This document shows, in pieces, positions 26,467 through 35,357 of a stretch of 64,000 nt of DNA. Position numbers and translations under genes: made by a program. Location: contig NZ_LR027880.1 in assembly GCF_900537995.1 (NCBI RefSeq), positions 4,257,501-4,321,500 on the forward strand, in the 5' to 3' direction. Numbering within the stretch: the first letter of the stretch is position 1; every line of letters starts with the position of its first letter. A model generated the notes under the pieces. It did no database searches, was not told the origin of the DNA, and was given only the letters and a program-made list of their open reading frames with translations. The DNA comes from Roseburia intestinalis L1-82 (GTDB lineage: Bacteria; Bacillota; Clostridia; Lachnospirales; Lachnospiraceae).

Positions 26467-26480
26467 CCCCGGCTCTTTTT
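26440..26480 (+). terminator. Strong terminator overlapping the small CxxC gene end
   Basis: Stem AGCC-a-GGGTTgCACAC / GTGTAACCC-c-GGCT (26440-26474), loop TTTTT, then a plus-strand CTTTTT tail. On the minus strand it is followed by TTTTAAAA, so it may also serve the convergent GH43 gene, whose stop is 8 bp away. Confidence 0.85.
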
Positions 26481-26487
26481 ATGTCTC

Positions 26488-28029
26488 CTAAATCTGTTCG
26501 TAAAACATCCACCCGTACTCTGCATAATTATCGCTCTTTGTTCCATTTGACGAAGCATACATTCCGATGGTACATCCGACAAAGCCACCTGCTACCTCTG
26601 TACTCAAGAAATGAATATCCACGTTACAAGCTACCATCACCTGCTCTCCGCAGACCTGATAACAAAAATCTGCTTTCTGTCCGCAAGCAACAATCTTTAG
26701 AATCATATCACCCTTTGGCACTTTACAGCTGGCAATGACATCATCTTTTCCCCCAACGCAAGAAATAACACGAACACTTTCCTGCTCTCCTTCAAGGTAC
26801 TTTTCAAAGCGGATATGATATTCATTACTCTGCATAACTGCTATTCCCGCACATTCCTGCTCGTTGCCTGGTGTAAATCTCATCTGTACACCGGCCTGAT
26901 AATCCTGATGTCTTTGGCGTAATGCAACATATGCAGGAGAAGCCTGTTCCTTTAATGTTACATTTTTTAATGCAAGCTTTAATACTCCCTTATTCTGGTC
27001 TAGTTCGTACATATCTGAATCAGGATTTCGAAGTGTCAAAAATGCCATATCCAGTTTATCCTGGGCAAAACTATAGATTGGACTTTTTGGTATCATCTGC
27101 ATCTTTGGAAGTGAAATTTCAACCGTATCCTCTAGTTTACCAACCCCCCGATTTATAATTGGCCATCCATCTTCCCATTCCACTTTTGCAAGAAATGTTT
27201 CTCTTCCCATATTGGTATAACCTTCACATGGTCTTGATGCGAGCATCACAACATACCAATTTCCATTACAATCTTCCACTAAATCGCCATGTCCGACATA
27301 GATAATCGGATAGTCTTTTCCAAGATGTCTGTGTGTAATAATTGGATTCTTTGGATTCCCTTCAAATTCCGCAAAAATATCCTTACTTCTTGCAACAGAA
27401 ATACAATGATCCGGTCCGGTTCCACCCTCCGCTATCATCAGATAATAATATCCGTCTTTCTTATAAAGATGTGGTCCTTCCGGCCAAATAACATTCTTTA
27501 GTGCACCCTTCCAGATTTTATGGCTGTCACCAACAAGTTTCATGGTCTTAAGGTCTAACTCCTGCGTCCAAACCTCCCAATCTCCGTTATATCTAACACC
27601 TTCTGTATTTGGTCTGGTTCCTACATAATAGCAGGTACCGTCTGTATCAAAAAATAAGCTTGGATCAATTCCCGGTGCATTTTCAATATAATGTGGTTCT
27701 GACCATGGACCTGCAGGATTTTCTGCAGTCACCAGGAAGTTTCCCCCATAGGATACATTTGTTGTAATCATATAAAAGGTTCCTTCATGATATCGAATCG
27801 TTGGCGCAAATATTCCCTGGGAATGTTCACATCCTGCCAATGGCAATTGTGAAGGTCTGTCTAGAATATTTCCAATCTGTTCCCAATGTGCCAAATCTGT
27901 ACTGTGAAAAATCGGCACCCCAGGAAAATATGCAAATGTTGAACTCACAAGATAAAAATCTTCTCCTACCGCACAAATAGACGGATCCGGATAAAAACCG
28001 CTTAAAATCGGATTTACTGCTGTTGTCAT
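26488..28029 (-). CDS. GH43 beta-xylosidase / alpha-arabinofuranosidase
   Basis: 513 aa. The GH43 propeller (about 1-305) has all three catalytic positions: base Asp in NPILSGFYPDPSI, pKa modulator in GIDPSLFFDTDG and acid Glu in WPEGPHLYKKDGYYYL. The C-terminal beta-sandwich (about 320-510) is of the XynB C-terminal type, which closes the active site in exo-acting enzymes. There is no signal peptide, so it acts on imported oligosaccharides. AGGAGA precedes the ATG. It is the last gene of the long leftward operon, 57 bp after GH95, and ends at the bidirectional terminator. The exact specificity cannot be told from sequence. Confidence 0.9.
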   Translation of the reverse strand: MTTAVNPILSGFYPDPSICAVGEDFYLVSSTFAYFPGVPIFHSTDLAHWEQIGNILDRPSQLPLAGCEHSQGIFAPTIRYHEGTFYMITTNVSYGGNFLVTAENPAGPWSEPHYIENAPGIDPSLFFDTDGTCYYVGTRPNTEGVRYNGDWEVWTQELDLKTMKLVGDSHKIWKGALKNVIWPEGPHLYKKDGYYYLMIAEGGTGPDHCISVARSKDIFAEFEGNPKNPIITHRHLGKDYPIIYVGHGDLVEDCNGNWYVVMLASRPCEGYTNMGRETFLAKVEWEDGWPIINRGVGKLEDTVEISLPKMQMIPKSPIYSFAQDKLDMAFLTLRNPDSDMYELDQNKGVLKLALKNVTLKEQASPAYVALRQRHQDYQAGVQMRFTPGNEQECAGIAVMQSNEYHIRFEKYLEGEQESVRVISCVGGKDDVIASCKVPKGDMILKIVACGQKADFCYQVCGEQVMVACNVDIHFLSTEVAGGFVGCTIGMYASSNGTKSDNYAEYGWMFYEQI

Positions 28030-28085
28030 TCTTATTCTCCTATATTTCTAAATTTTCATTATTTGTATATTCTTCCATATATCCC

Positions 28086-30311
28086 TTATAACATCATGTT
28101 TTTTTCTTCACCCTTTTCAAGGATTATCTTCATCGTTTTGTTTCTATAAATAATCCTTGTATGTAGCTTCTCATATGCATGTATCGTGCATTCCGTTAGC
28201 TTGTGTTCTTCCCATTTTAATGAAATCTCTGCATTTCCCTTTATACGCAGTCCTTTCACACTTCCCGTTGTCCATGCAACCGGCAATGCCGGAAGCAATA
28301 TAATCCGTTCTGCTGTACTCTGCACTAACATTTCAGCAATAGCTGCTGTAACTCCGAAATTACCATCAATCTGGAATGGTGGATGTCTGTCAAAAAGATT
28401 CGGATAAATAGAGCTTGCAAGCATCTGTTCAATATTATGGTATGCAATTTCTCCATCCCACAGTTTTGCATAATGATTAATAATCCATGCCCTACTCCAT
28501 CCTGTATGCCCACCACCATTTTTTAAACGTGTCTCTAGTGTTTTTCTTGCTGCTTCGGCAAGCTTTGGTGTATTATCCACCGTAATCTGTTCCGATGGAT
28601 GCAATCCATATAAATGTGAAATATGCCTGTGTCCGGGTTCGCACTCCTCATACTCTTCCATCCACTCCATGATTCTTCCGTCGCTACCGATTCTTGTTGG
28701 TAACAGCTTTTGAAGCACATATTCCGCCTTCTCCAAAAAAGCTGAATTCGTTGCCTGTAAAATTTTTCCCGCTGCAAGGCACTGAGAAAATAAATCTCTT
28801 AAAATCTGATTATCCATGGTAGCACCATAGCTAACAGCTCCCATTTCTCCGTTCGGCAAACAATATGTATTTTCCGGTGACAGTGAAGGGCAAGTGACCA
28901 GATAGCCATCCTTTTCCACGAGAAAATCAATAAAAAACAATGCTGCCTCACACATAATCGGATAACTTCTTTCAAGAAATTCTCTATCCAATGTGTATTC
29001 ATAATGTGTCCACAAATGAGTACAAAGCCAGGCTGCTCCCATTACCCAATAAGTTGCAGGATACCAGGTATCCTGAGGTGCAGTATCTCCATGAATATCT
29101 GTATTATGATGCGCCACGAACCCTCTGCAACCATACATTTTTTCTGCTGTCCTTCGTCCGTTTTCTACCATTCTTTCAAGCAAATCAAATAATGGCATAT
29201 GACATTCGGAAAGATTGCAACTTTCCGCCAGCCAATAATTCATTTCTGTATTAATATTTATTGTATATTTTGATTCCCATGGCGGAGTAAAATCCTGATT
29301 CCAAATTCCCTGCAAAGTTGCCGGAAGTCCTCCCGGTCTACTGCAGGAAATAAGCAAATATCTCCCATAGTCAAATAACATTTTGCTAAGGCCTATGTCC
29401 GGCGTTTCCTTTGCCGCTCTTTCTATTCGCTCATTTGTTGGTATAACATCAAACTTTTCGACTCCATCAAGCTGAAATTCCACCCTGGCAAATAAAGTCC
29501 GATAATCCTCTTTGTGCTCCTCAAAAAGTTCTTCATAGGTAAGCATTGCCGCATTATTCATTTTTTCTTCAATTTCCCGCAACAGTTCATCACATTTTTT
29601 CTTGTTCCGGAAGGATGAAGCTGCACAAAAAGTCAGTAGCACTTCATCTGCACCTTGCACACAAAGATTTCCTCCAACTGCACTTGCCACTCCACCTTTT
29701 GCCCATGCTTTGATTCCCATTACGAAATCACTTCCACCTCTTCCAAGATTTCCATATAAGCAGATACCATTTTCTCCCAGCTTATTTATTCCGTCAAAAT
29801 ATCTGCCGCGCGATAAATTCGCCTGAAAAGAAATCTGTGATGATTTATCTGCTGTAAAACGAATTACCAGACAATCCTTTGGATATGACAAAAACATTTC
29901 TCGCTTAAAATGCACACTGCGACTATCAAATTCTACCAGACATACAGCCTCTTCTAAGTTAAGGCTTCTTTTATAATTCTCCACATCTTCGATTCCACTA
30001 CTATAAATATTGATATCGCCCAATGTCTGGTAGGGATGCATACTGTCCGGGCACCCTGACATTGTTAAATTCATAAGCCTTTGTGCTTCTTTCAGTCTTC
30101 CTTCAAAAATATGCTGCCGAATTTCTTCTAAATGCGCTTTTGCATCAGGATTATTTCTATCAACCGGACCACCATACCAGATACTTTCTTCATTTACCTG
30201 TATTCGTTCCTGTTCCACACCACCGAAAATCATTGCACCTATTCTGCCGTTCCCTAATGGCAGTGCTTCTTCCCATACTTTTGCCGGTTCTTTATACCAT
30301 AGACTACTCAT
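28086..30311 (-). CDS. GH95 alpha-L-fucosidase / alpha-L-galactosidase
   Basis: 741 aa. The N-terminal GH95 beta-domain opens with YKEPAKVWEEALPLGNGRIG; the (alpha/alpha)6 barrel carries the family residues: the Asn pair in TININTEMNYW, the Glu in PSLSPENTY and the Asp in FQIDGNFG. There is no signal peptide. The start at 30311 has GAGGAAA upstream and overlaps the previous GH43 stop by 8 nt; an upstream in-frame extension lies inside that GH43 gene. GH95 includes alpha-L-galactosidases that act on arabinoxylan side chains, and that activity fits this locus better than fucosidase; the choice is inference. Confidence 0.9.
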   Translation of the reverse strand: MSSLWYKEPAKVWEEALPLGNGRIGAMIFGGVEQERIQVNEESIWYGGPVDRNNPDAKAHLEEIRQHIFEGRLKEAQRLMNLTMSGCPDSMHPYQTLGDINIYSSGIEDVENYKRSLNLEEAVCLVEFDSRSVHFKREMFLSYPKDCLVIRFTADKSSQISFQANLSRGRYFDGINKLGENGICLYGNLGRGGSDFVMGIKAWAKGGVASAVGGNLCVQGADEVLLTFCAASSFRNKKKCDELLREIEEKMNNAAMLTYEELFEEHKEDYRTLFARVEFQLDGVEKFDVIPTNERIERAAKETPDIGLSKMLFDYGRYLLISCSRPGGLPATLQGIWNQDFTPPWESKYTININTEMNYWLAESCNLSECHMPLFDLLERMVENGRRTAEKMYGCRGFVAHHNTDIHGDTAPQDTWYPATYWVMGAAWLCTHLWTHYEYTLDREFLERSYPIMCEAALFFIDFLVEKDGYLVTCPSLSPENTYCLPNGEMGAVSYGATMDNQILRDLFSQCLAAGKILQATNSAFLEKAEYVLQKLLPTRIGSDGRIMEWMEEYEECEPGHRHISHLYGLHPSEQITVDNTPKLAEAARKTLETRLKNGGGHTGWSRAWIINHYAKLWDGEIAYHNIEQMLASSIYPNLFDRHPPFQIDGNFGVTAAIAEMLVQSTAERIILLPALPVAWTTGSVKGLRIKGNAEISLKWEEHKLTECTIHAYEKLHTRIIYRNKTMKIILEKGEEKNMML

Positions 30312-31920
30312 ATTTTCCTCTTTTCTTATCCGAACTGCCTGTGTAGATAAAATCAGTGAAGGATGCTTTTCCTCCTGTCTCCTTTGTGGCATATACAAAT
30401 AGTCCAAAGCGACAGCCGCTAAAATGATCTAATTTAAAATATAGTTTTTTTCGAATTCCAATCTGTTTAAAACCTTGTCCATCATCGAAATAGAAAACTG
30501 TTTCATCCTTCATTTTTTGAAAATTAGCTTCAATTTTTAAATGAATTTTTGTGTTTTCAACCGGAATGCATTCTCTTTCCATTTCTTCTATATCTTTTGG
30601 GGTTCCATGTTTTACATCCGGCATTTCTTTCATAACGACATAATATCTGCCATTTCGCTTTGTCACGGCTACCATTCCATAACATCCCTGAAATGCACAG
30701 AGCCCTGCATAATCACCTTCCTTAATATTAGAAGCATCTATGGTGATTTCTCCACAACATTCCGGAAACATCATGCGCTGTGTCAGAACATTTTTTGCCT
30801 GCATAATATTCTCACATAATTTTCCTGTTTTAATCGTAATGCAACCTTTTTCACAGTCGTTTTCTACCAAGTCCAGATCCGGTTCATGATTAAACTGCCA
30901 ACAGCTTTTGAATCCAAAAGAATCATATGCTTCTTCGACTGTCACTCTATCTTGGGAAGCATCTACTGGCATTCCTCTCTTTCGAAAATCATCACTCTCC
31001 ACTAACGGACGATATTCGTAAGTTTCTTTTGTACTACCGATTTCAAAGATCTTAGGTATTCTTCCATTGTCTCCAAATACTGGAAAATCTTTTTCCCAGC
31101 TTATCGGAAGTAACACCGGAATTCTTCCTACTGCACCATGATCCTGAAACAACATTGCATACCACCTTCCATCCGGAGTATCCACAATGCCTCCTTGTGC
31201 AACACCTTGATTACAATAACCCCTATCATCGTTCAGTACGTCTTTACCTATAAACTCTCCTTCGAGTGAATCAGATACAAAACATGCTTCTACACGTTTC
31301 CACTCACTCCTAAGTGAATGAATGAAAAATAAATAATATTTTCCATTGATTTTATAAAAATGAGTTCCTTCATATCCAAGGTTCGGGTTTCCCTCATCGC
31401 TTACTACGATACGGTCAATCCCACCTTCCTTTGGTCCACTCATATCTTTTTTTAGCTCCACTAAACGAATATTCTTATTCCCGGATGCAAGATACACTCT
31501 GTCATCGTCATCAAATAACAATGAACAATCATGATAAAACCCTTCAATTGTCTGTTTCTTCCATGGTCCATAGATATCCTTCGACTGAAACAGATAAGTC
31601 TTGCCTGTATCATTTGCAACAAAGCACACATAGAATATACCCTTATGGCAACGAAGGCTTGCTGCCCACATTCCTTTTCCGTAAATGTTCTCATTCTCCT
31701 CAAGCCTCTGCCCTGATGTACCGTCCAGTCTATCATACACATATGTAGCATGCTCCCAATGAATAAGGTCATATGAACGTAATATTTCACAGCCCGGCAT
31801 AAAATGCATGGTTGTGCTAACCATATAATACGTATTTTCTACACGTATAACATCCACATCCGGATAATCAAGCTTTGTAATTGGATTCACATCTCTTTCC
31901 ATCCATGTCACCTCACTCAT
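30304..31920 (-). CDS. GH43 family hydrolase, paralogue of the 524-aa GH43
   Basis: 538 aa with the same architecture as the protein at 20,690: propeller (about 1-310) and C-terminal beta-sandwich. Long stretches match by eye (STTMHFMPGCEILRSYDLIH versus CTTMHFFPGGIILRSYDLIH; IYGKGMWAASLR in both). Here the full catalytic set is kept: base Asp in DYPDVDV, pKa modulator in YHDCSLLFDDDD and acid Glu in YEGTHFYKINGKYYLF. It is cytoplasmic. The ATG at 31920 has GGAGGAG upstream; a 14-codon extension is unsupported. Placed 59 bp after GH10. Confidence 0.88.
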   Translation of the reverse strand: MSEVTWMERDVNPITKLDYPDVDVIRVENTYYMVSTTMHFMPGCEILRSYDLIHWEHATYVYDRLDGTSGQRLEENENIYGKGMWAASLRCHKGIFYVCFVANDTGKTYLFQSKDIYGPWKKQTIEGFYHDCSLLFDDDDRVYLASGNKNIRLVELKKDMSGPKEGGIDRIVVSDEGNPNLGYEGTHFYKINGKYYLFFIHSLRSEWKRVEACFVSDSLEGEFIGKDVLNDDRGYCNQGVAQGGIVDTPDGRWYAMLFQDHGAVGRIPVLLPISWEKDFPVFGDNGRIPKIFEIGSTKETYEYRPLVESDDFRKRGMPVDASQDRVTVEEAYDSFGFKSCWQFNHEPDLDLVENDCEKGCITIKTGKLCENIMQAKNVLTQRMMFPECCGEITIDASNIKEGDYAGLCAFQGCYGMVAVTKRNGRYYVVMKEMPDVKHGTPKDIEEMERECIPVENTKIHLKIEANFQKMKDETVFYFDDGQGFKQIGIRKKLYFKLDHFSGCRFGLFVYATKETGGKASFTDFIYTGSSDKKRGKYE

Positions 31921-31979
31921 TCTGCTCTCCTCCTGTCGTTGACAGCTTCTTCTATTTATCACAGAAAATTTTTATCACT

Positions 31980-33881
31980 CTATTTATCAGAATGAAATAA
32001 ATTTTCAAAGAATTTTACTATTTTTTCCCACAGACTCATTTCTTTTTGTTCCTGTTCTATAATATCTGTATCCTGACATGTGATAGAAATATCATCCAGA
32101 TAAAAGTCTGCATTACCATCTGTTTCAAAAAATAAATAGGCAGAATTTAACTCCTCTGAAATCTCACAAACAGTAGATAATTCTGTCCAATCACCCAATG
32201 ACTTCTCTTCTACAAGTAATTTTGACTCTGCCCCATCTAATCCCATACGAATTTTCTTATCTTGTGTCTTAACAAATGCAGTAATTTTTATTGTTTTACC
32301 GATATAGGAAGACACATCCATTTTCATTGATGCATCATTCTCATTTCTTCTGACGCGAAGTGAGAAACCAATTGCTGCATCCTCTGTATGATTTTCTTCA
32401 TTTACAACTGTAATCACTGACTGATGACCGCTTCCACGACTGACTGCACCGATGTCCTGTGGTGTTACAGTTTTTGTTTTTCCATCTTCCTTAAATGGTT
32501 CAAAAGTGACAAGCATATCTTTTGCTTCAACAGCAATCTTTTCAGGTGTCATAGAGAACTCTTCTCCTTTTGCAGCCATTACCATTGCCTCAAATGCCGG
32601 TTTTTTGGACAAATCTGCATTGAAAAGCAATGGATTCGAATCTCTTCTCCATGATGCATCATCTGTTAATCCCCATAATGTCACAGAGGTAAGATTCACT
32701 CCCTTTTTTACTTCTTCAATTAAACGTGAGAAAAATTCATAATAAAATTTTGCCTGATAATAATTTGCATTTGCATCTGTTCCGGTACGTCCAATATCCA
32801 ATTCTGTAATATGAAGCTCCGGTACTGCCGCATTATATTTTTCTAATGCAATCATATACTGCTCAATATTCTGTGTGTCATCAAGATGACCCTGCATACC
32901 AATCCCGTCAAGTAAACCATCTCCATAAATCGTACCATCTCCGTCTGGATTAATTACAGAACTCTTTACTTTTTCATGGTTTTCATTCCATGGCTCTTCT
33001 GTCAAAAAATGAATAATTGCATCGCTACGGCTTCCAAACCACTCATTATAATCGTTATAAAACAGTTTTGGCTGAATGGAAGAAAGATCATCTGTATCCG
33101 CATCCAATCCATAAAGTGATGCATACTGCTTTGCATACAATGTCTCTGCTTCTCTCGCATATAAAAAAGCATAATACAGATAGTCCGGTCCAATAATCTG
33201 ATACCAATAGCTGCGCCGCAAACCATCATACTGATTCTCGTCGGCCGCTTCATTTACTACATCCCATGCATAAATAACATCTGCATAACCATTCTTGTAA
33301 GTATACTCCAATACACCATAGATATACCGCTTTAAACGAGCCAGAAGTTCTTCTCTATCCACCAGACATTCTTCATCCAGCTTTGCCGTATCCGATTTTG
33401 TCAGTTTACCGTCTGCGTATGCCTGATAATCAATTGCAAAAATAGAAGGATCCACCTGACTATGCCATACCAATACATGTCCTCTGACCTTCATATTATT
33501 TTCCTTTGCCCACTCAAGCATTTCTTCAGCTGCAAAATCGACCTTAAATAAGTTTTCAGACGAAGCATCAAAATTATATGCCGGTTTCAATTCATTTCCA
33601 AATGTCATGCTGTTAAACATTCTGTTTATCAGCTCTTCTTTTTCCTGATTTCCAATTTCCGCAGTCGGATCATTCCAATGATCCATTGCCTGACAGGCTA
33701 TACCTAATTTGAAATAGTCTTCATAAAGCTTATAAAGCTGTTCATAACTGCTTGTATCCACATAGGCATTTTCCTGCCCAGCTGCTTCCACCTGCATTGT
33801 TCCCCCTCCTGTCAATCCCAATATAGCCGTTCCCGCCAGCAATAATGCCAGCACTTTTTTTCTTACTTTTCCAGCCTTCAT
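31980..33881 (-). CDS. Secreted GH10 endo-beta-1,4-xylanase with C-terminal carbohydrate-binding-like module
   Basis: 633 aa. The signal peptide runs to about residue 34 (AILGLTGGGTMQVEAAG). The GH10 barrel covers about 45-430: acid/base Glu211 in WDVVNE, nucleophile Glu360 in ITELD, plus RGHVLVWHSQ and GIGMQGH. The C-terminal beta-sandwich (about 470-600, VITVVNEENHTEDAAIGFSL...FYLDDISIT) resembles CBM4/9/22 modules. A short helical tail follows; there is no LPxTG motif, so release into the medium is likely. An alternative TTG start at 33917 has AAGGA upstream. It is the backbone-cleaving enzyme that supplies the importers. Confidence 0.93.
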   Translation of the reverse strand: MKAGKVRKKVLALLLAGTAILGLTGGGTMQVEAAGQENAYVDTSSYEQLYKLYEDYFKLGIACQAMDHWNDPTAEIGNQEKEELINRMFNSMTFGNELKPAYNFDASSENLFKVDFAAEEMLEWAKENNMKVRGHVLVWHSQVDPSIFAIDYQAYADGKLTKSDTAKLDEECLVDREELLARLKRYIYGVLEYTYKNGYADVIYAWDVVNEAADENQYDGLRRSYWYQIIGPDYLYYAFLYAREAETLYAKQYASLYGLDADTDDLSSIQPKLFYNDYNEWFGSRSDAIIHFLTEEPWNENHEKVKSSVINPDGDGTIYGDGLLDGIGMQGHLDDTQNIEQYMIALEKYNAAVPELHITELDIGRTGTDANANYYQAKFYYEFFSRLIEEVKKGVNLTSVTLWGLTDDASWRRDSNPLLFNADLSKKPAFEAMVMAAKGEEFSMTPEKIAVEAKDMLVTFEPFKEDGKTKTVTPQDIGAVSRGSGHQSVITVVNEENHTEDAAIGFSLRVRRNENDASMKMDVSSYIGKTIKITAFVKTQDKKIRMGLDGAESKLLVEEKSLGDWTELSTVCEISEELNSAYLFFETDGNADFYLDDISITCQDTDIIEQEQKEMSLWEKIVKFFENLFHSDK

Positions 33882-33922
33882 TCTAATTACATCCCTTCTC
33901 CGCCTGTCTTTATCCAAATGTT

Positions 33923-35329
33923 TTACTTTTCCTTCTTAAGGGTAAAGGATAACAGACTCACGTTTCCACCTCCGCGATAGGTGATATAGATTGCCTGCAC
34001 TCCATCCGGAATGCGGACCGTTGTACTGTATTCTTCCCAAACATTTGTATATTGTACCCGGATACTTCCCAGTACCTCCCCATCCCATCTGGTACGAATT
34101 TCAAATACCCCATCACCATATCCTCGTGCCTTAATTGCGATTTCATGAACACCCCGACAATCAAAATATTTAAAACCGGCAGTAGCACCATCCTGAATGT
34201 TTCCAATATAGCCCGGCTCTTCGTCACCATCACGTCCATCCTGCATAACCTTTGGAAATCCGTCACCACCAACATATACGGATGGTGTATCCGTAAAAAG
34301 ATTACATGCCAGATAGCCCAGGTACTCTCCCTCTCCTCTCAATGGTCCTCCATTTAATCCACAGGAGGTAATTTCCACCTGCGGAATGGTTCCGTCAGGC
34401 AAAATTTCTATTTTTTCTGCACATCCCTGCCGACTGTACCATGTTCCGCTTGTATGCCGATGGTAAAAAATATACCAATCTTTGCCAATCCGCACGATAC
34501 TTCCATGATTATTTGCTCCATATGCCATTGGCATTGCGGAGGGCTTATAACTGGCAATATGCAGGTCGCAGTTGCTTACGATAACGCCGCCATAGGTAAA
34601 TCCCTTTGTCGGTTCTCTACTGATTGCATAACACAATTCATGCATCACAACAGAAGAATATATAAAGTAGTAGTAGTCTCCCACTTTACGAATAGAAGAG
34701 GCTTCGAAAAATTCATGCCCCTCAAATCCGGAATTTTTGCCATATTCACAACCCGGTACCACAATTACCGGTGGTTCTTTGATTGTCAGCATATCTGCCC
34801 CCAACACAGTTGCCATTGCACCACTTCTTGATTTATCTCCTTTTCCGCAAAAACCTGTGTAAAGAAATGTTTTTTCTCCCTCTGTAAGAACACCCGGATC
34901 AAACTGCGGCTCATCCCCATCCCGCTCTCCTAAGCGCGTACCATCTGCATAGTGTACATATCCATAAAATTCAAATTTTCCGGCAGGTGTATCACAAACT
35001 GCAACTGAAACCACACTTACATGATCAAGTACATAATATAAATAGTACCGTCCATCCGGTCCTTTGGTAATATCCGGCGCATAAAGACACATTTTTCCTT
35101 CTCTGTTTAATGGATCTTCTGTTTTTTCATAAATCACGCCTTCATAACGCCAATTTCCAAGTTCATCAACTGGAGCAGACCAGCAGACATAATTGCCAAG
35201 ACAGAAAACATGCCCGTTATAGTAATCGTGTGAACCATAAATATAAACCCTGTCTCCAAACACATACGGCTCACCGTCAGGTATATATTCCCATGACGGC
35301 AGATATGGATTAAATGCTTGCTTTTTCAT
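33923..35329 (-). CDS. GH43 family hydrolase with C-terminal CBM6-like domain
   Basis: 468 aa. A GH43 propeller (about 1-320) with base Asp in YIPDGEPYVFGDRVYIYG, pKa-modulating Asp in PQFDPGVL and acid Glu in FFEASSIRKVGDYYYFIYS, then a CBM6-like beta-sandwich (about 335-465: GFKYFDCRGVHEIAIKARG, GEVLGSIRV). It matches the group of arabinofuranosidase or exo-acting GH43 enzymes starting NPYLPSWEYIPD. There is no signal peptide. It sits 28 bp after the tandem esterase gene and just before GH10. Confidence 0.87.
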   Translation of the reverse strand: MKKQAFNPYLPSWEYIPDGEPYVFGDRVYIYGSHDYYNGHVFCLGNYVCWSAPVDELGNWRYEGVIYEKTEDPLNREGKMCLYAPDITKGPDGRYYLYYVLDHVSVVSVAVCDTPAGKFEFYGYVHYADGTRLGERDGDEPQFDPGVLTEGEKTFLYTGFCGKGDKSRSGAMATVLGADMLTIKEPPVIVVPGCEYGKNSGFEGHEFFEASSIRKVGDYYYFIYSSVVMHELCYAISREPTKGFTYGGVIVSNCDLHIASYKPSAMPMAYGANNHGSIVRIGKDWYIFYHRHTSGTWYSRQGCAEKIEILPDGTIPQVEITSCGLNGGPLRGEGEYLGYLACNLFTDTPSVYVGGDGFPKVMQDGRDGDEEPGYIGNIQDGATAGFKYFDCRGVHEIAIKARGYGDGVFEIRTRWDGEVLGSIRVQYTNVWEEYSTTVRIPDGVQAIYITYRGGGNVSLLSFTLKKEK

Positions 35330-35357
35330 CCCCCGTTTTCATTCCTCTCATTTCTTT

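Noticed and set aside
28086..28400. Plus-strand open frames antisense to GH95 and other enzyme genes (many of 60-150 codons)
   Set aside because: They lack ribosome sites and family features and mirror the codon bias of the minus-strand genes; they are shadow frames.
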